Positions 1 through 7,411 of a stretch of DNA of 64,000 nucleotides are shown piece by piece; position 1 is the first letter of the stretch; the number at the start of each line of letters is the position of its first letter. The stretch is taken from positions 5,263,501 through 5,327,500 of the forward strand of contig NZ_CP108036.1 in assembly GCF_036170895.1 (NCBI RefSeq), read 5' to 3'. The notes beneath the pieces are model-generated. The model saw nothing but the letters and a program-made list of their open reading frames with translations. It had not been told where the DNA came from and searched no databases. A program made the position numbers and the translations under genes. The stretch is from Streptomyces erythrochromogenes (GTDB lineage: Bacteria > Actinomycetota > Actinomycetes > Streptomycetales > Streptomycetaceae).

Positions 1-453
1 GCGCGCGACGACGAGGCCGAGATCGTCCGGCTGCTCAACGACGGCGCCGACGACTACCTGACCAAACCCTTCTCCGTCGAACACCTCTCCGCCCGCATGG
101 CCGCCGTCCTGCGCCGCGCCCGGGCCGCCGCCGGCGCCGAACCGCCCTCGCGCGTCCTGCGCGTCGGCGGCCTCGCCATCGACCCGCTGCGCCGCCAGGC
201 CGAGCTCGACGGGGCCGTACTGGACCTCACCCGCCGCGAGTTCGACCTGCTGGCCTTCCTCGCCGGGCGGCCCGGAGTGGTCGTGGCCCGGCGCGAACTG
301 CTCGCCGAGGTCTGGCAGCAGTCGTACGGCGACGACCAGACCATCGACGTCCACCTGTCCTGGCTGCGCCGCAAACTCGGCGAGACCGCCGCCCGGCCGC
401 GGTACCTGCACACCCTGCGCGGCGTCGGCGTGAAGCTGGAGCCACCGCAGTGA
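1..453 (+). CDS. OmpR-family response regulator (3' part only)
   Basis: This is the C-terminal 150 residues of a two-component response regulator whose start lies before the window. The receiver-domain end is visible as GADDYLTKPF, with the conserved switch lysine of the LTKPF motif, followed by a winged-helix DNA-binding domain (LDLTRREFDLLAFLAGRPG, then IDVHLSWLRRKLGE and the C-terminal hairpin LHTLRGVGVKL). It ends 25 bp before the histidine kinase, so the two form one operon and the kinase is its expected partner. The target genes are not indicated by the sequence. The family is certain; the stimulus is unknown. Confidence 0.95.
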   Translation, partial: ARDDEAEIVRLLNDGADDYLTKPFSVEHLSARMAAVLRRARAAAGAEPPSRVLRVGGLAIDPLRRQAELDGAVLDLTRREFDLLAFLAGRPGVVVARRELLAEVWQQSYGDDQTIDVHLSWLRRKLGETAARPRYLHTLRGVGVKLEPPQ

Positions 454-470
454 CCGCAGTGACCGCAGTG
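444..470 (+). repeat. Triplicated 9-bp tandem repeat over the regulator stop codon
   Basis: ACCGCAGTG is present three times head to tail (444-452, 453-461, 462-470). The response-regulator stop TGA lies at the first repeat junction, so copy-number change would alter the regulator-kinase spacing in 9-bp steps without changing the protein. Confidence 0.85.
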
Positions 471-478
471 ATGCCGCG

Positions 479-1879
479 ATGAGATGGGCCCTGGTCAAGG
501 TGTGCCTCGCGGTCACGGCCATGGTGGTCGTCGCCTTCGCCGTACCGCTCGGACTCGTCGTCCAGGAGATGGCCAGCGACCGCGCCTTCTCCAACGCCGA
601 GCGGCAGGCCGCCACCATCGGGCCGACGCTGTCGATCACCACCGACCCGACGCAGCTGAGCAAGGCGGTGGAGTCCACGCAGATGGGCGCCGCCCGGCGG
701 ATGGCCGTCCACGTGCCCGCGATCGGCGACAGCCCGCCGGTGAGCATCGGCGAGGGCCGGGCCGGGGAACGCGCCGTCGCCGAGACCCGGCGGATGGGGC
801 GGGCCACGACGGCCAAGGTGTCCGGCGGCGGCTCGGCACTGCTCCAGCCGACCGCGCTCGGGTCCGGGGACATCGCCGTGGTGGAGATCTTCGTACCGGA
901 GAGCGAGGTCAGCAACGGCGTCGCGACCGCCTGGCTGGTGCTGGCGGGCGTCGGACTGGCCCTGATCGTGGGCTCGGTCGCGGTGGCCGACCGGCTCGGC
1001 GCCCGGCTGGTCCGGCCGGCCGAACGGCTCGCGGACGCCGCGCACCAGCTCGGCGAGGGGCGGCTCGGGGCGCGCGTGCCGGAGGCTGGCCCGAAGGAGC
1101 TGCGCTCCGCGGCCGTCGCGTTCAACGCGATGGCGGACCAGGTGGTCGAGCTCCTCGCCAACGAGCGGGAACTGGCCGCGGACCTCTCGCACCGGCTGCG
1201 CACCCCGCTGACGGTGCTCCGGCTCAACACCGCCTCGCTCGGGGACGGCCCGGCCGCCGAGCAGACCCGGGCGGCGGTGGAGCAGCTGGAGCGCGAGGTC
1301 GACACGATCATCCGCACCGCCCGGGAGCAGCGCCCGGCCACCGGCCTGGTCGGGGCCGGTGCGGGATGCGACGCCTCCGAGGTGATCCGCGACCGGATGG
1401 ACTTCTGGTCGGCGCTCGCGGAGGACGAGGGCCGCGAGGTGCGGCTCGCGGGAGTGGACCGCACGGTACGGATCCCCGTGGCGCGGCCCGAACTCGCCGC
1501 CGCCCTGGACGCCATGCTCGGGAACGTCTTCCGGCACACCCCCGAGGGCACCCCCTTCGCGGTGGACGTGCACGACGCGGGCGACGCGGTGATCGTGCTG
1601 GTCTCGGACGCGGGCCCCGGCATCTCCGACCCGGACGCCGCCCTGCGCCGCGGCAACGACGGCGGCCGCGACGGGTCCACGGGCCTCGGCCTGGACATCG
1701 TGCGCCGGGTCGCGGAGTCGACCGGCGGCGACGTGCGGCTGGGGCGTTCGGTGCTCGGCGGCACCGAGGTCCGGGTGTGGATCGGCCTGGACGGCCGGAG
1801 CGCGGGCGGCCCGGGCGGGGGGCGGCCCGGGCGCGGCCGACGCGGCAACCGACGTAACCGGGGGCGCGCCACGCCGTGA
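479..1879 (+). CDS. Sensor histidine kinase
   Basis: A 466-residue membrane kinase. A transmembrane helix at residues 5-27 and a second at about 150-171 bracket an extracytoplasmic sensor domain of about 115 residues. A HAMP linker follows (about 172-225), then the dimerisation/phosphoacceptor box DLSHRLRTPL with His238, an N box (AMLGNVFRHTP), the G1 box (DAGPGISD) and a G2-like STGLGLDIVRR. It phosphorylates itself on the histidine and should pass the phosphate to the regulator encoded just upstream. The C-terminal about 30 residues are Gly/Arg-rich and probably disordered. The ATG is chosen because it sits right after the regulator and starts the first hydrophobic helix. Confidence 0.93.
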   Translation: MRWALVKVCLAVTAMVVVAFAVPLGLVVQEMASDRAFSNAERQAATIGPTLSITTDPTQLSKAVESTQMGAARRMAVHVPAIGDSPPVSIGEGRAGERAVAETRRMGRATTAKVSGGGSALLQPTALGSGDIAVVEIFVPESEVSNGVATAWLVLAGVGLALIVGSVAVADRLGARLVRPAERLADAAHQLGEGRLGARVPEAGPKELRSAAVAFNAMADQVVELLANERELAADLSHRLRTPLTVLRLNTASLGDGPAAEQTRAAVEQLEREVDTIIRTAREQRPATGLVGAGAGCDASEVIRDRMDFWSALAEDEGREVRLAGVDRTVRIPVARPELAAALDAMLGNVFRHTPEGTPFAVDVHDAGDAVIVLVSDAGPGISDPDAALRRGNDGGRDGSTGLGLDIVRRVAESTGGDVRLGRSVLGGTEVRVWIGLDGRSAGGPGGGRPGRGRRGNRRNRGRATP

Positions 1880-1931
1880 CCGGGGGCGCGCCTAGCAGGC
1901 GGGATGTCCTCGTCTGGGTACGGTCCGCGGC

Positions 1932-2096
1932 ATGGACACCCTCATCTTCGGCGGGCTCCTCGCCACGCTGGTCGCCATGTACCGGGAGACGTCCCGGATG
2001 GTCGTGCTCGGGGCGTGGTGGGCCGTGCTCATCGCCGTCACCCTGCTGATGGCACACCACATCACCGGCAGCCTGGCCCTGACGCTGAGCTGGTGA
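1932..2096 (+). CDS. DUF5993-like small membrane protein
   Basis: A 54-residue protein starting MDTLIFGGLLATLVAMYRET and ending in LALTLSW. It has two hydrophobic stretches, consistent with two short transmembrane helices. Its stop codon overlaps or abuts the start of the DsbB-like gene (a possible GTG start shares bases with the TGA), so the two are translationally coupled. From memory, small proteins of this length encoded before DsbB-like genes in actinobacteria are called DUF5993. Its function is unknown; a subunit or partner of the downstream oxidoreductase is an inference from coupling. Confidence 0.75.
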   Translation: MDTLIFGGLLATLVAMYRETSRMVVLGAWWAVLIAVTLLMAHHITGSLALTLSW

Positions 2097-2098
2097 CG

Positions 2099-2749
2099 AT
2101 GGCGACGATCGAGAGCCTCATCCCGGAGAGCACGCCCGAGGCCACCCAGCCGGGCAAGGTCCAGTACTGGTTCGCCTGCTTCTTCGCCATCGGCTGGACG
2201 GCCGTGGTGGGCGCCAGCCTCTTCCACGAGTTCGGGGCGCGGGAGTTCCCGTGCCCGCTCTGCGTCGTGCAGCGGATGTTCATGCTGCTGGCGGCGCTGG
2301 GGGCGGCGTACATCATCCGTACGGCGCTGCTGCGCGGCTCGGTGACGGGCCGCCACTACATGACGGGCTGGGGCCTGGCCCTGATCGCGCTCATGGGGGG
2401 CTCCTTCGCGTCCTGGCGGCAGACGGCGCTGCACATCCTGCCGGGCGCCAAGGGGTACGGGGGCGAGGTGTTCGGCCTGCACCTGTACGTGTGGGCGCTG
2501 ATCCTCTTCCAGGTGTCGGTGGTGGTCGTCGGCATCGCCCTGGCCACCGCGCACACCACGGCCGAGCACGGTGTTCCGGCGACCGAGCCGGGGCTGCTGC
2601 GGACGGCGGGGCTGTTCGCGCTCTGGCTCCTGGGCGCGGTCATCGTCGTGAGCATGGCGGCCGTCTTCCTGGAGGAGGGCTTCCACTGGTTCCTCCCGGA
2701 TGCCCCGAAGCGGTACCGGTTCTTCTCCGACATCGGGATCCTGGGCTAG
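2099..2749 (+). CDS. Disulfide bond formation protein B (DsbB)-like membrane protein
   Basis: A 216-residue, four- to five-helix membrane protein. The CPLC motif at residues 52-55, followed by VVQRMFMLLAALG, is the quinone-proximal CXXC of DsbB, which re-oxidises a periplasmic thiol oxidase. The second cysteine pair expected in the extracytoplasmic loop is absent: the only other cysteine is Cys27 in the first helix. No DsbA-like partner gene lies nearby. An alternative GTG start two codons upstream (2093) overlaps the stop of the small upstream gene. The family call is good; whether it is a full thiol oxidase is doubtful. Confidence 0.85.
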   Translation: MATIESLIPESTPEATQPGKVQYWFACFFAIGWTAVVGASLFHEFGAREFPCPLCVVQRMFMLLAALGAAYIIRTALLRGSVTGRHYMTGWGLALIALMGGSFASWRQTALHILPGAKGYGGEVFGLHLYVWALILFQVSVVVVGIALATAHTTAEHGVPATEPGLLRTAGLFALWLLGAVIVVSMAAVFLEEGFHWFLPDAPKRYRFFSDIGILG

Positions 2750-2783
2750 AGCGGCGGGTCCCTCAGACCGGAAGGAAGCAGAG

Positions 2784-3446
2784 ATGCGCTACGCAGTCCT
2801 CGGCACCGGGATCGTCGGCCGTACGGTGGCCGCCCGGCTCGACTCCCTGGGCCACCAGGTCGTCATCGGGACCCGGGACCCCGGGGCGACCGGCGGCCGG
2901 GCCGAGTACTCGGACTGGCAGGAGGTCCACCCGGGGGTGGGGCTGGCCGGCTTCGCGGAAGCCGCCCGGGACGGCGAGGTGCTGGTCAACGCCACCGGCG
3001 GGCGGGTGAGCGTCGCCGCGCTGACGGAGGCGGACGCCGCGCACCTGGAGGGCAAGGTCCTGATCGACGTCGCGAACCCGCTGGACTTCTCGGGCGGCTT
3101 CCCGCCGGGCCTGGACCCGGTGAACGACGACAGCCTGGGCGAGCTGATCCAGCGGACGTTCCCGGGGCTGCGGGTGGTCAAGACGCTGAACACGATGAAC
3201 TGCCAGATCATGGTGGACCCGGCGCGGGTCGCCGGCGAGCACCACGTCTTCGTCTCGGGCGAGGACGCGGACGCGAAGCGGGCCGTGCGCGAACTGCTGC
3301 ACTCCTTCGGGTGGCCGGAGGAAAGCGTCCTGGACCTCGGCGGCATCGAGACGGCCCGGGGCACGGAGATGCTGCTGCCGATCTGGCTCCGCCTGATGGG
3401 CGCGCTCGGCCACACGGACTTCAACTTCCACATCCGAGGCGCCTGA
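2784..3446 (+). CDS. NADPH-binding reductase of the F420-reductase-like family
   Basis: A 220-residue protein. It opens with a Rossmann nucleotide-binding motif (YAVLGTGIVGRTVAARL) and a basic patch after beta-2 (IGTRDPGATGGR) that favours NADP. Later motifs (KVLIDVANPLDFSGGFPP, RVVKTLNTMNCQIMVDP) are typical of the NADPH-dependent F420 reductase/YrrD-like group. The start is fixed by GGAAGG 8 bp upstream. It is 34 bp after the DsbB-like gene and is followed by a strong terminator, so it may be the last gene of that unit. The exact substrate cannot be told. Confidence 0.88.
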   Translation: MRYAVLGTGIVGRTVAARLDSLGHQVVIGTRDPGATGGRAEYSDWQEVHPGVGLAGFAEAARDGEVLVNATGGRVSVAALTEADAAHLEGKVLIDVANPLDFSGGFPPGLDPVNDDSLGELIQRTFPGLRVVKTLNTMNCQIMVDPARVAGEHHVFVSGEDADAKRAVRELLHSFGWPEESVLDLGGIETARGTEMLLPIWLRLMGALGHTDFNFHIRGA

Positions 3447-3501
3447 CGGGGCGCCCCCGGTCCGCTGCGAAGTCCTCGCCGTAGGGCTCGGCCCCTCCAT
3501 G

Positions 3502-3535
3502 GAAGACCCCGCCGGCCGATGCCGACGGGGTCTTC
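3502..3535 (+). terminator. Rho-independent-type terminator
   Basis: GAAGACCCCG (3502-3511) pairs perfectly with CGGGGTCTTC (3526-3535) across a 14-base loop, 56 bp after the reductase stop. Confidence 0.8.
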
Positions 3536-3649
3536 GGTCTTCGCCGAAGCGGGGCCTCAGGGGTCCGCCTTGCGCAGAGGCTTTCCGTCACTCGAACGTA
3601 TGAGGTCAGAGTCCGGAATTCAGGATCTGCAAGGCCGCGAATAAAGCAG

Positions 3650-3829
3650 TCACTTCGACTTCTCGGCGGCGTTTCCTCCGCGGAGAAAGCGTGCCTTGCT
3701 GAGCGTCAGAGCGTAGGCTCCACCCAGGAGGAACGTTGCAACGTATTGTGCCCAGGTGACGTCTTGAAGGGCCCGGTTGGTTGCGACGAGCACGGTTGCC
3801 CAAGCGAGAGTGAATGCAATCTTGGCCAT
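3650..3829 (-). CDS. Small membrane protein, candidate partner of the secreted peptide
   Basis: A 59-residue protein starting MAKIAFTLAWATVLVATNRA, with a second hydrophobic stretch (YVATFLLGGAYALTL) and a basic tail ending in EKSK, so two membrane helices are likely. The ATG is preceded by AGGGAAACC. It starts 13 bp after the stop of the four-cysteine secreted peptide on the same strand, which suggests one transcript. I do not recognise the family. A small two-helix membrane protein behind a secreted amphipathic peptide would fit an immunity or export partner, but that is inference. The local base composition is more AT-rich than its neighbours. Confidence 0.65.
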   Translation of the reverse strand: MAKIAFTLAWATVLVATNRALQDVTWAQYVATFLLGGAYALTLSKARFLRGGNAAEKSK

Positions 3830-3841
3830 GGTTTCCCTGTC

Positions 3842-4201
3842 TTAGGCGAGAGCCGCGAGGCAGCCGGTGGCCCCGGCGACAACGGTCTTCGCGGCTATGT
3901 CCTTCGCTACGTCCTTACTCACGAAGCGTCCGATGATCAGGGCTCCCGCCCCGCCGATGGCGCCCTTGAGCAGGCACTCCCTCACCATTTCGTTCATCTT
4001 GGTGTGGGACATCAGGTATGCGCAGTCCCCCTTGCTCTTGGACATGATGCACTTGGAGCGGGCTTCTTCGAGCGGGTTCACCTGGGCGGACTGGACTACG
4101 GGACGCGGTCCCGAGTCAGCGTGCGCGACGCCGACCCCGCCCGCCATGATGATGCTGGTCGCAACGGCTAAGGACAGCATGCCCGAAGTGAGCTTCTTCA
4201 T
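3842..4201 (-). CDS. Secreted four-cysteine peptide with a TTA leucine codon
   Basis: A 119-residue precursor. MKKLTSGMLSLAVATS followed by a hydrophobic core and AHA-D gives a clear Sec signal with cleavage after about residue 28. The mature 91 residues carry four cysteines (SKCIM, GDCAY, RECLL, TGCLA) and a Gly/Ala-rich hydrophobic C-terminal half (GAIGGAGALIIGRFVSKDVA) reminiscent of bacteriocin-like or membrane-active peptides. Codon 11 is TTA, read only by the bldA tRNA in Streptomyces, so expression should be tied to development or late growth. I do not recognise the family. It is followed by a small membrane protein and preceded by a perfect palindrome. Confidence 0.75.
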   Translation of the reverse strand: MKKLTSGMLSLAVATSIIMAGGVGVAHADSGPRPVVQSAQVNPLEEARSKCIMSKSKGDCAYLMSHTKMNEMVRECLLKGAIGGAGALIIGRFVSKDVAKDIAAKTVVAGATGCLAALA

Positions 4202-4274
4202 TTGTTCAATTCCCCGATTCGTGAATGGTGCGACGCGGAACTGGTCAGGATCCGCGCCTTCGATCGATTTGAAT

Positions 4275-4289
4275 GTACCTGCCAGGTAC
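4275..4289 (-). promoter_or_regulatory. Perfect 15-bp palindrome upstream of the secreted-peptide gene
   Basis: GTACCTG-C-CAGGTAC lies 73 bp upstream of the peptide start, in an AT-richer stretch that is the only plausible promoter region for the pair. It has operator geometry (7-bp arms, one central base). The regulator is unknown. Confidence 0.55.
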
Positions 4290-4476
4290 GTCTCTGAGAA
4301 CCCCACTTGAGGAAACCCTGAGCTTGATCGGGATTTGTGTTTCGAGGTGCCTGGGGGTGAATTCTCGCCACTCCGATGGAATTCGGACTCTTGTTTTCCG
4401 GCGGGCGGGACCTTGCCGCGGAGGGACGCTTCCGGCGAGCCCTGCAAGGGGGCGGCTCCTTCGGCTGGTCGGCTCG

Positions 4477-5763
4477 TCACGGGGCGCCGCGCCGGCTCTT
4501 CGCGCGTGCCGTCGGGGCCGAGGCCAGGGCGAGTGCCGCGGAGGCGGTGACCGCGGCGCAGGAGACGGCGAAGGCGGCCCGGTGGCCGTGGGCGGCCGCC
4601 AGGGGGCCCGCGACGGCCGCGGCAAGGGCCTGGCCGAGGATCAGGCCGCTGCCGATCACGGTCATGGCCTCGCCCATCCGCTCCGCCGGGCCGTACCGTT
4701 CCACCAGTCCGAACAGCGCGATCAGGTGCGGGGCCACGGCCAAGCCGATGCCCGCGACCGCGAAGGCTGCCGACCACAGTCCGGACACCGCGAGCAGAGG
4801 GAGCGTGAGCAGGGCCTGGAGGGCGATCGTCCACCGCAGCCGCGCGGCCAGGTCCGCCGAGCCGGGCCGGGCGACCGTGGCGAAGCCGGTGATCGAGCTG
4901 GTCACGGCCATGGCGGCCCACACGAGCCCGGCCGCGCCGGCCGCGCCCAGTGACGCGGCGAGTGCGTTGACGCCCGTGTTGGCCCCGCTCCACGCGGCCC
5001 CCTGCAGCACGGCCATCGTGAACAGCAGGACCAGCCCGGGCGACCACAGCCGTACGCCGGCCCGCGCGCCCGGGGAGCCGGCGCTCGGGGAGCCGGCGGC
5101 CGAGGAGCCGGCGGCCGGGCCCGGAGCGGTCGGGTGCACCGCGAAGAGGGTGCCGAACACCAGGATCAGGCCTGCCGCGAGGACGAGCGCCGAGGCGGGG
5201 TGCACGGTCACCGCCAGGATGCCGGCCAGCGCGGGGCCGACCATGAAGCCGACCTCGTCCAGGGTGGTGTCGAAGGAGAGGGCCGACCCGAGCAGCCGCC
5301 TGTCCCCGCCGGCCAGCCGCGCCCAGCGGGCCCTGGCCAGCGGGCCGACCTGCGGGACGGTGAGCCCGGCCGCGGCGGCCAGCGCCAGGAGGGCGCCCGG
5401 CGGCAGCCCACCGAGGGCGGCAGCGACGAGGGCGAGGAGGACGGCGGCGTTCGCGCCGCAGGCGAGGAGCAGCACGGGGCGGTGGCCGCGCAGGTCGGCG
5501 AGCCGGCCGATGACGGGGCCGCCGAGGGCCTGGCCGAGCCAGAGCGCGGCGGCGACGGGGCCCGCGGCGCCGATGCCGTCGCGTTCGGTGATGAGCATGA
5601 GCGTTCCGATGGGGCACAGCGCGGCGGGGAGCCGCGCGAGGAACGCGTGGAGTGGGAGGGCGCTGCCGCCGAGGGCGAACACCGCGCGCAGGCCGCCGTG
5701 CGGGGGAGGCGGCGTGGGTGTGGGCGCAGGCGTGGGTGCGGACGAGGGCGTGGGCCGGGACAC
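4477..5763 (-). CDS. MFS transporter
   Basis: A 428-residue polytopic protein with about 12 hydrophobic helices and the MFS loop motif GRLADLRGHRPVLLL between helices 2 and 3. The N-terminus is a Pro/Thr/Ala-rich cytoplasmic stretch and the central loop is Gly/Ala/Ser/Pro-rich (three near-repeats of GSPSAGSP type). The GTG at 5763 is preferred to the TTG at 5769 because GGAGG lies 6 bases before it. It lies downstream of the MarR regulator on the same strand (about 160 bp gap), a common arrangement for drug or metabolite efflux. The substrate is unknown. Confidence 0.88.
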   Translation of the reverse strand: MSRPTPSSAPTPAPTPTPPPPHGGLRAVFALGGSALPLHAFLARLPAALCPIGTLMLITERDGIGAAGPVAAALWLGQALGGPVIGRLADLRGHRPVLLLACGANAAVLLALVAAALGGLPPGALLALAAAAGLTVPQVGPLARARWARLAGGDRRLLGSALSFDTTLDEVGFMVGPALAGILAVTVHPASALVLAAGLILVFGTLFAVHPTAPGPAAGSSAAGSPSAGSPGARAGVRLWSPGLVLLFTMAVLQGAAWSGANTGVNALAASLGAAGAAGLVWAAMAVTSSITGFATVARPGSADLAARLRWTIALQALLTLPLLAVSGLWSAAFAVAGIGLAVAPHLIALFGLVERYGPAERMGEAMTVIGSGLILGQALAAAVAGPLAAAHGHRAAFAVSCAAVTASAALALASAPTARAKSRRGAP

Positions 5764-5922
5764 GGACAACCTCCAACCGCGCGCCGACCCTCCCGTTTCT
5801 CCGGCGCGCGCCGTTGCCCGTTGCCCCGGACCGTAGTGCCGCGGCGGTCCCTGCGGAAGCCCTCCCGCCGTCGGATCCGCCGTCGGATCCGCTGTTGGCT
5901 CCGCAGCCGGTTCCGCGGTGCG

Positions 5923-6423
5923 TCAGCCGGGCTCGCCGGAGGTCAGCCGCTTGGCCTGGGTCCGTCCCACCTCGGCGGCGCGGTGCAGGTAGTCGGCGAT
6001 GACGGCGAGTTCGGAGTCGGAGTAGCTCTCCAGTACGGCGCCGAAGGCGCGGCCCGGGGTGTCCCACGCCGCACCGATGCGCTTGCGGGCCTCGGGGGAG
6101 AGGGACACGAGGGAGCGGCGGCGGTCGTGGGGGTCCGCCTGCCGTTCGACGATGCCCGCCTTGACCATCCGGTCGACGAGACGGGTGGCCGAGCCGGAGG
6201 TCAGGCCGGTGAGGCGGGCGATGTCGCCGGTGCTGACGGGGCCGGGCTCCATGTCGAGGAGGGCGACGCACTGCATGTCGGTGGGGTGCAGGCCGACGGA
6301 GTCGGCCATCGCCTGGTTGAAGAGGGAGTAGTCGGCGTAGTGCCGCTGGCTCTCGGTGACGATGCGCGCGAGCAGCTCGGCGCGGCTCCACTCATCACCC
6401 GTACGGGGGGAATCGGTTGACAT
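5923..6423 (-). CDS. MarR-family transcriptional regulator
   Basis: A 166-residue winged-helix regulator. The DNA-binding core reads VSTGDIARLTGLTSGSATRL followed by VDRMVKAGIVERQADPHDRR (wing with the DPHDRR motif) and LVSLSPEARKR. It is divergent from the NmrA-like gene, with 122 bp between them that contain a short palindrome, and precedes the MFS gene. It probably represses both until a ligand binds. GGAGA lies 5 bases before the ATG. Confidence 0.92.
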   Translation of the reverse strand: MSTDSPRTGDEWSRAELLARIVTESQRHYADYSLFNQAMADSVGLHPTDMQCVALLDMEPGPVSTGDIARLTGLTSGSATRLVDRMVKAGIVERQADPHDRRRSLVSLSPEARKRIGAAWDTPGRAFGAVLESYSDSELAVIADYLHRAAEVGRTQAKRLTSGEPG

Positions 6424-6473
6424 CGGATTCTCCGTGCTCCAAATTTATCTGTGTGGCGCAGAGGATGTGTAGT

Positions 6474-6484
6474 GCAGAATCTGC
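6474..6484. promoter_or_regulatory. Candidate MarR operator
   Basis: GCAGA-A-TCTGC is an 11-bp inverted repeat centred in the 122-bp divergent region between the MarR gene and the NmrA-like gene, where an autoregulatory MarR dimer would be expected to bind. It is short, so the assignment is tentative. Confidence 0.45.
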
Positions 6485-6545
6485 GTAGCGTAGTCATCCT
6501 AGCGTCGGTCCGCTCCACTCCAGAATTCCGAATGAGGAAACAGCC

Positions 6546-7364
6546 ATGTCCATTCTCGTGACCGGCGGCCGCGGTGCCGTCGCCCGCGGTCTCGTCGGCC
6601 TCCTCGCCGCCCGCGGCATCCCCTACCGTCTCGGCTCCCGTGAGCGGGACACCCCCGATGCGGTCCACTGCGATCTCACCGATCCGGCGACGTATCCCGG
6701 CGCCCTCGCCGGAATCCGCTCCGTCTTCCTCTATGCGGAGGCGTCCGGCATCGAAGCCTTCGTCAAGGAGGCGGTCGCCGCCGGGGTGGAGCACGTCGTG
6801 CTCCTGTCCTCCTCCTCGGTGCTCGCCCCGGACGCCGCCGACAGCCCGCTGTCGGCCTCCCACCTCGTGGTCGAGCAGGCGCTGTCGGCCTCCCCGCTGC
6901 ACACCACCCTGCTGCGGCCGGGGTCCTTCGCGAGCAATGCCCGGGGCTGGGCCTGGTCGCTGAAGTCGGGCCGGCCGGTCCGCCTGCCCTACCCCGGCGC
7001 CTACTGCGACCCCGTGCACGAGGCCGATCTCGCCGAGGCGGCCCTCGCGGTCCTCACCGATCCGGTTCTGGCCGGCCGCGCGTACACGCTGACCGGCCCG
7101 CAGTCGCTGACCTTCGCCGCCCAGCTCTCGATACTGAGCGAAGTCCTCGGCCGGTCCATACCCTTCGAGGCCGTCACGGCCGAGCAGTGGAAGGCCGAGG
7201 TCGACGGCTACATACCCGGCCCCTACGCCGATGCGCTGCTGGAGTACTGGGCCTCCACCGACGGCCTCCCGGTCGAGATCACCGGCGCCGTCGAGCAGCT
7301 CACCGGCCACCCGGCCCGCACCTTCAGGACCTGGGCCGAGGGCCACGCAGACGTCTTCGCGTGA
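6546..7364 (+). CDS. NmrA-like/atypical SDR NAD(P)-binding protein
   Basis: A 272-residue protein with the N-terminal glycine motif ILVTGGRGAVARGLVGLLAA, the acidic-core stretch VHCDLTDP and VEHVVLLSSSSV in place of the classical YxxxK site, as in NmrA/HSCARG-type sensors and NAD(P)H:quinone reductases of the atypical SDR group. The start has GAGGAAA 5 bases upstream. It is divergent from the MarR gene and probably belongs to the same regulon. It may be a redox sensor or a reductase; the substrate cannot be inferred. Confidence 0.85.
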   Translation: MSILVTGGRGAVARGLVGLLAARGIPYRLGSRERDTPDAVHCDLTDPATYPGALAGIRSVFLYAEASGIEAFVKEAVAAGVEHVVLLSSSSVLAPDAADSPLSASHLVVEQALSASPLHTTLLRPGSFASNARGWAWSLKSGRPVRLPYPGAYCDPVHEADLAEAALAVLTDPVLAGRAYTLTGPQSLTFAAQLSILSEVLGRSIPFEAVTAEQWKAEVDGYIPGPYADALLEYWASTDGLPVEITGAVEQLTGHPARTFRTWAEGHADVFA

Positions 7365-7411
7365 CCTCGGACCGGACACCCGCCGCCGCGGACCTCGGAC
7401 GGCGGGGGCGG

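Noticed and set aside
227..1573. Long open frame on the minus strand opposite the regulator and kinase genes
   Set aside because: It has no domain sense, runs antisense to two clear genes, and is of the type produced by GC third-position bias.
3606..3803. 65-codon minus-strand frame overlapping the small membrane protein
   Set aside because: No ribosome site or sensible hydrophobicity; the overlapping frame 3650-3829 has both.
5871..5895. Twelve-base tandem repeat around GTCGGATCCGC between MarR and MFS genes
   Set aside because: Only two copies, no symmetry beyond the GGATCC core, and no clear role.
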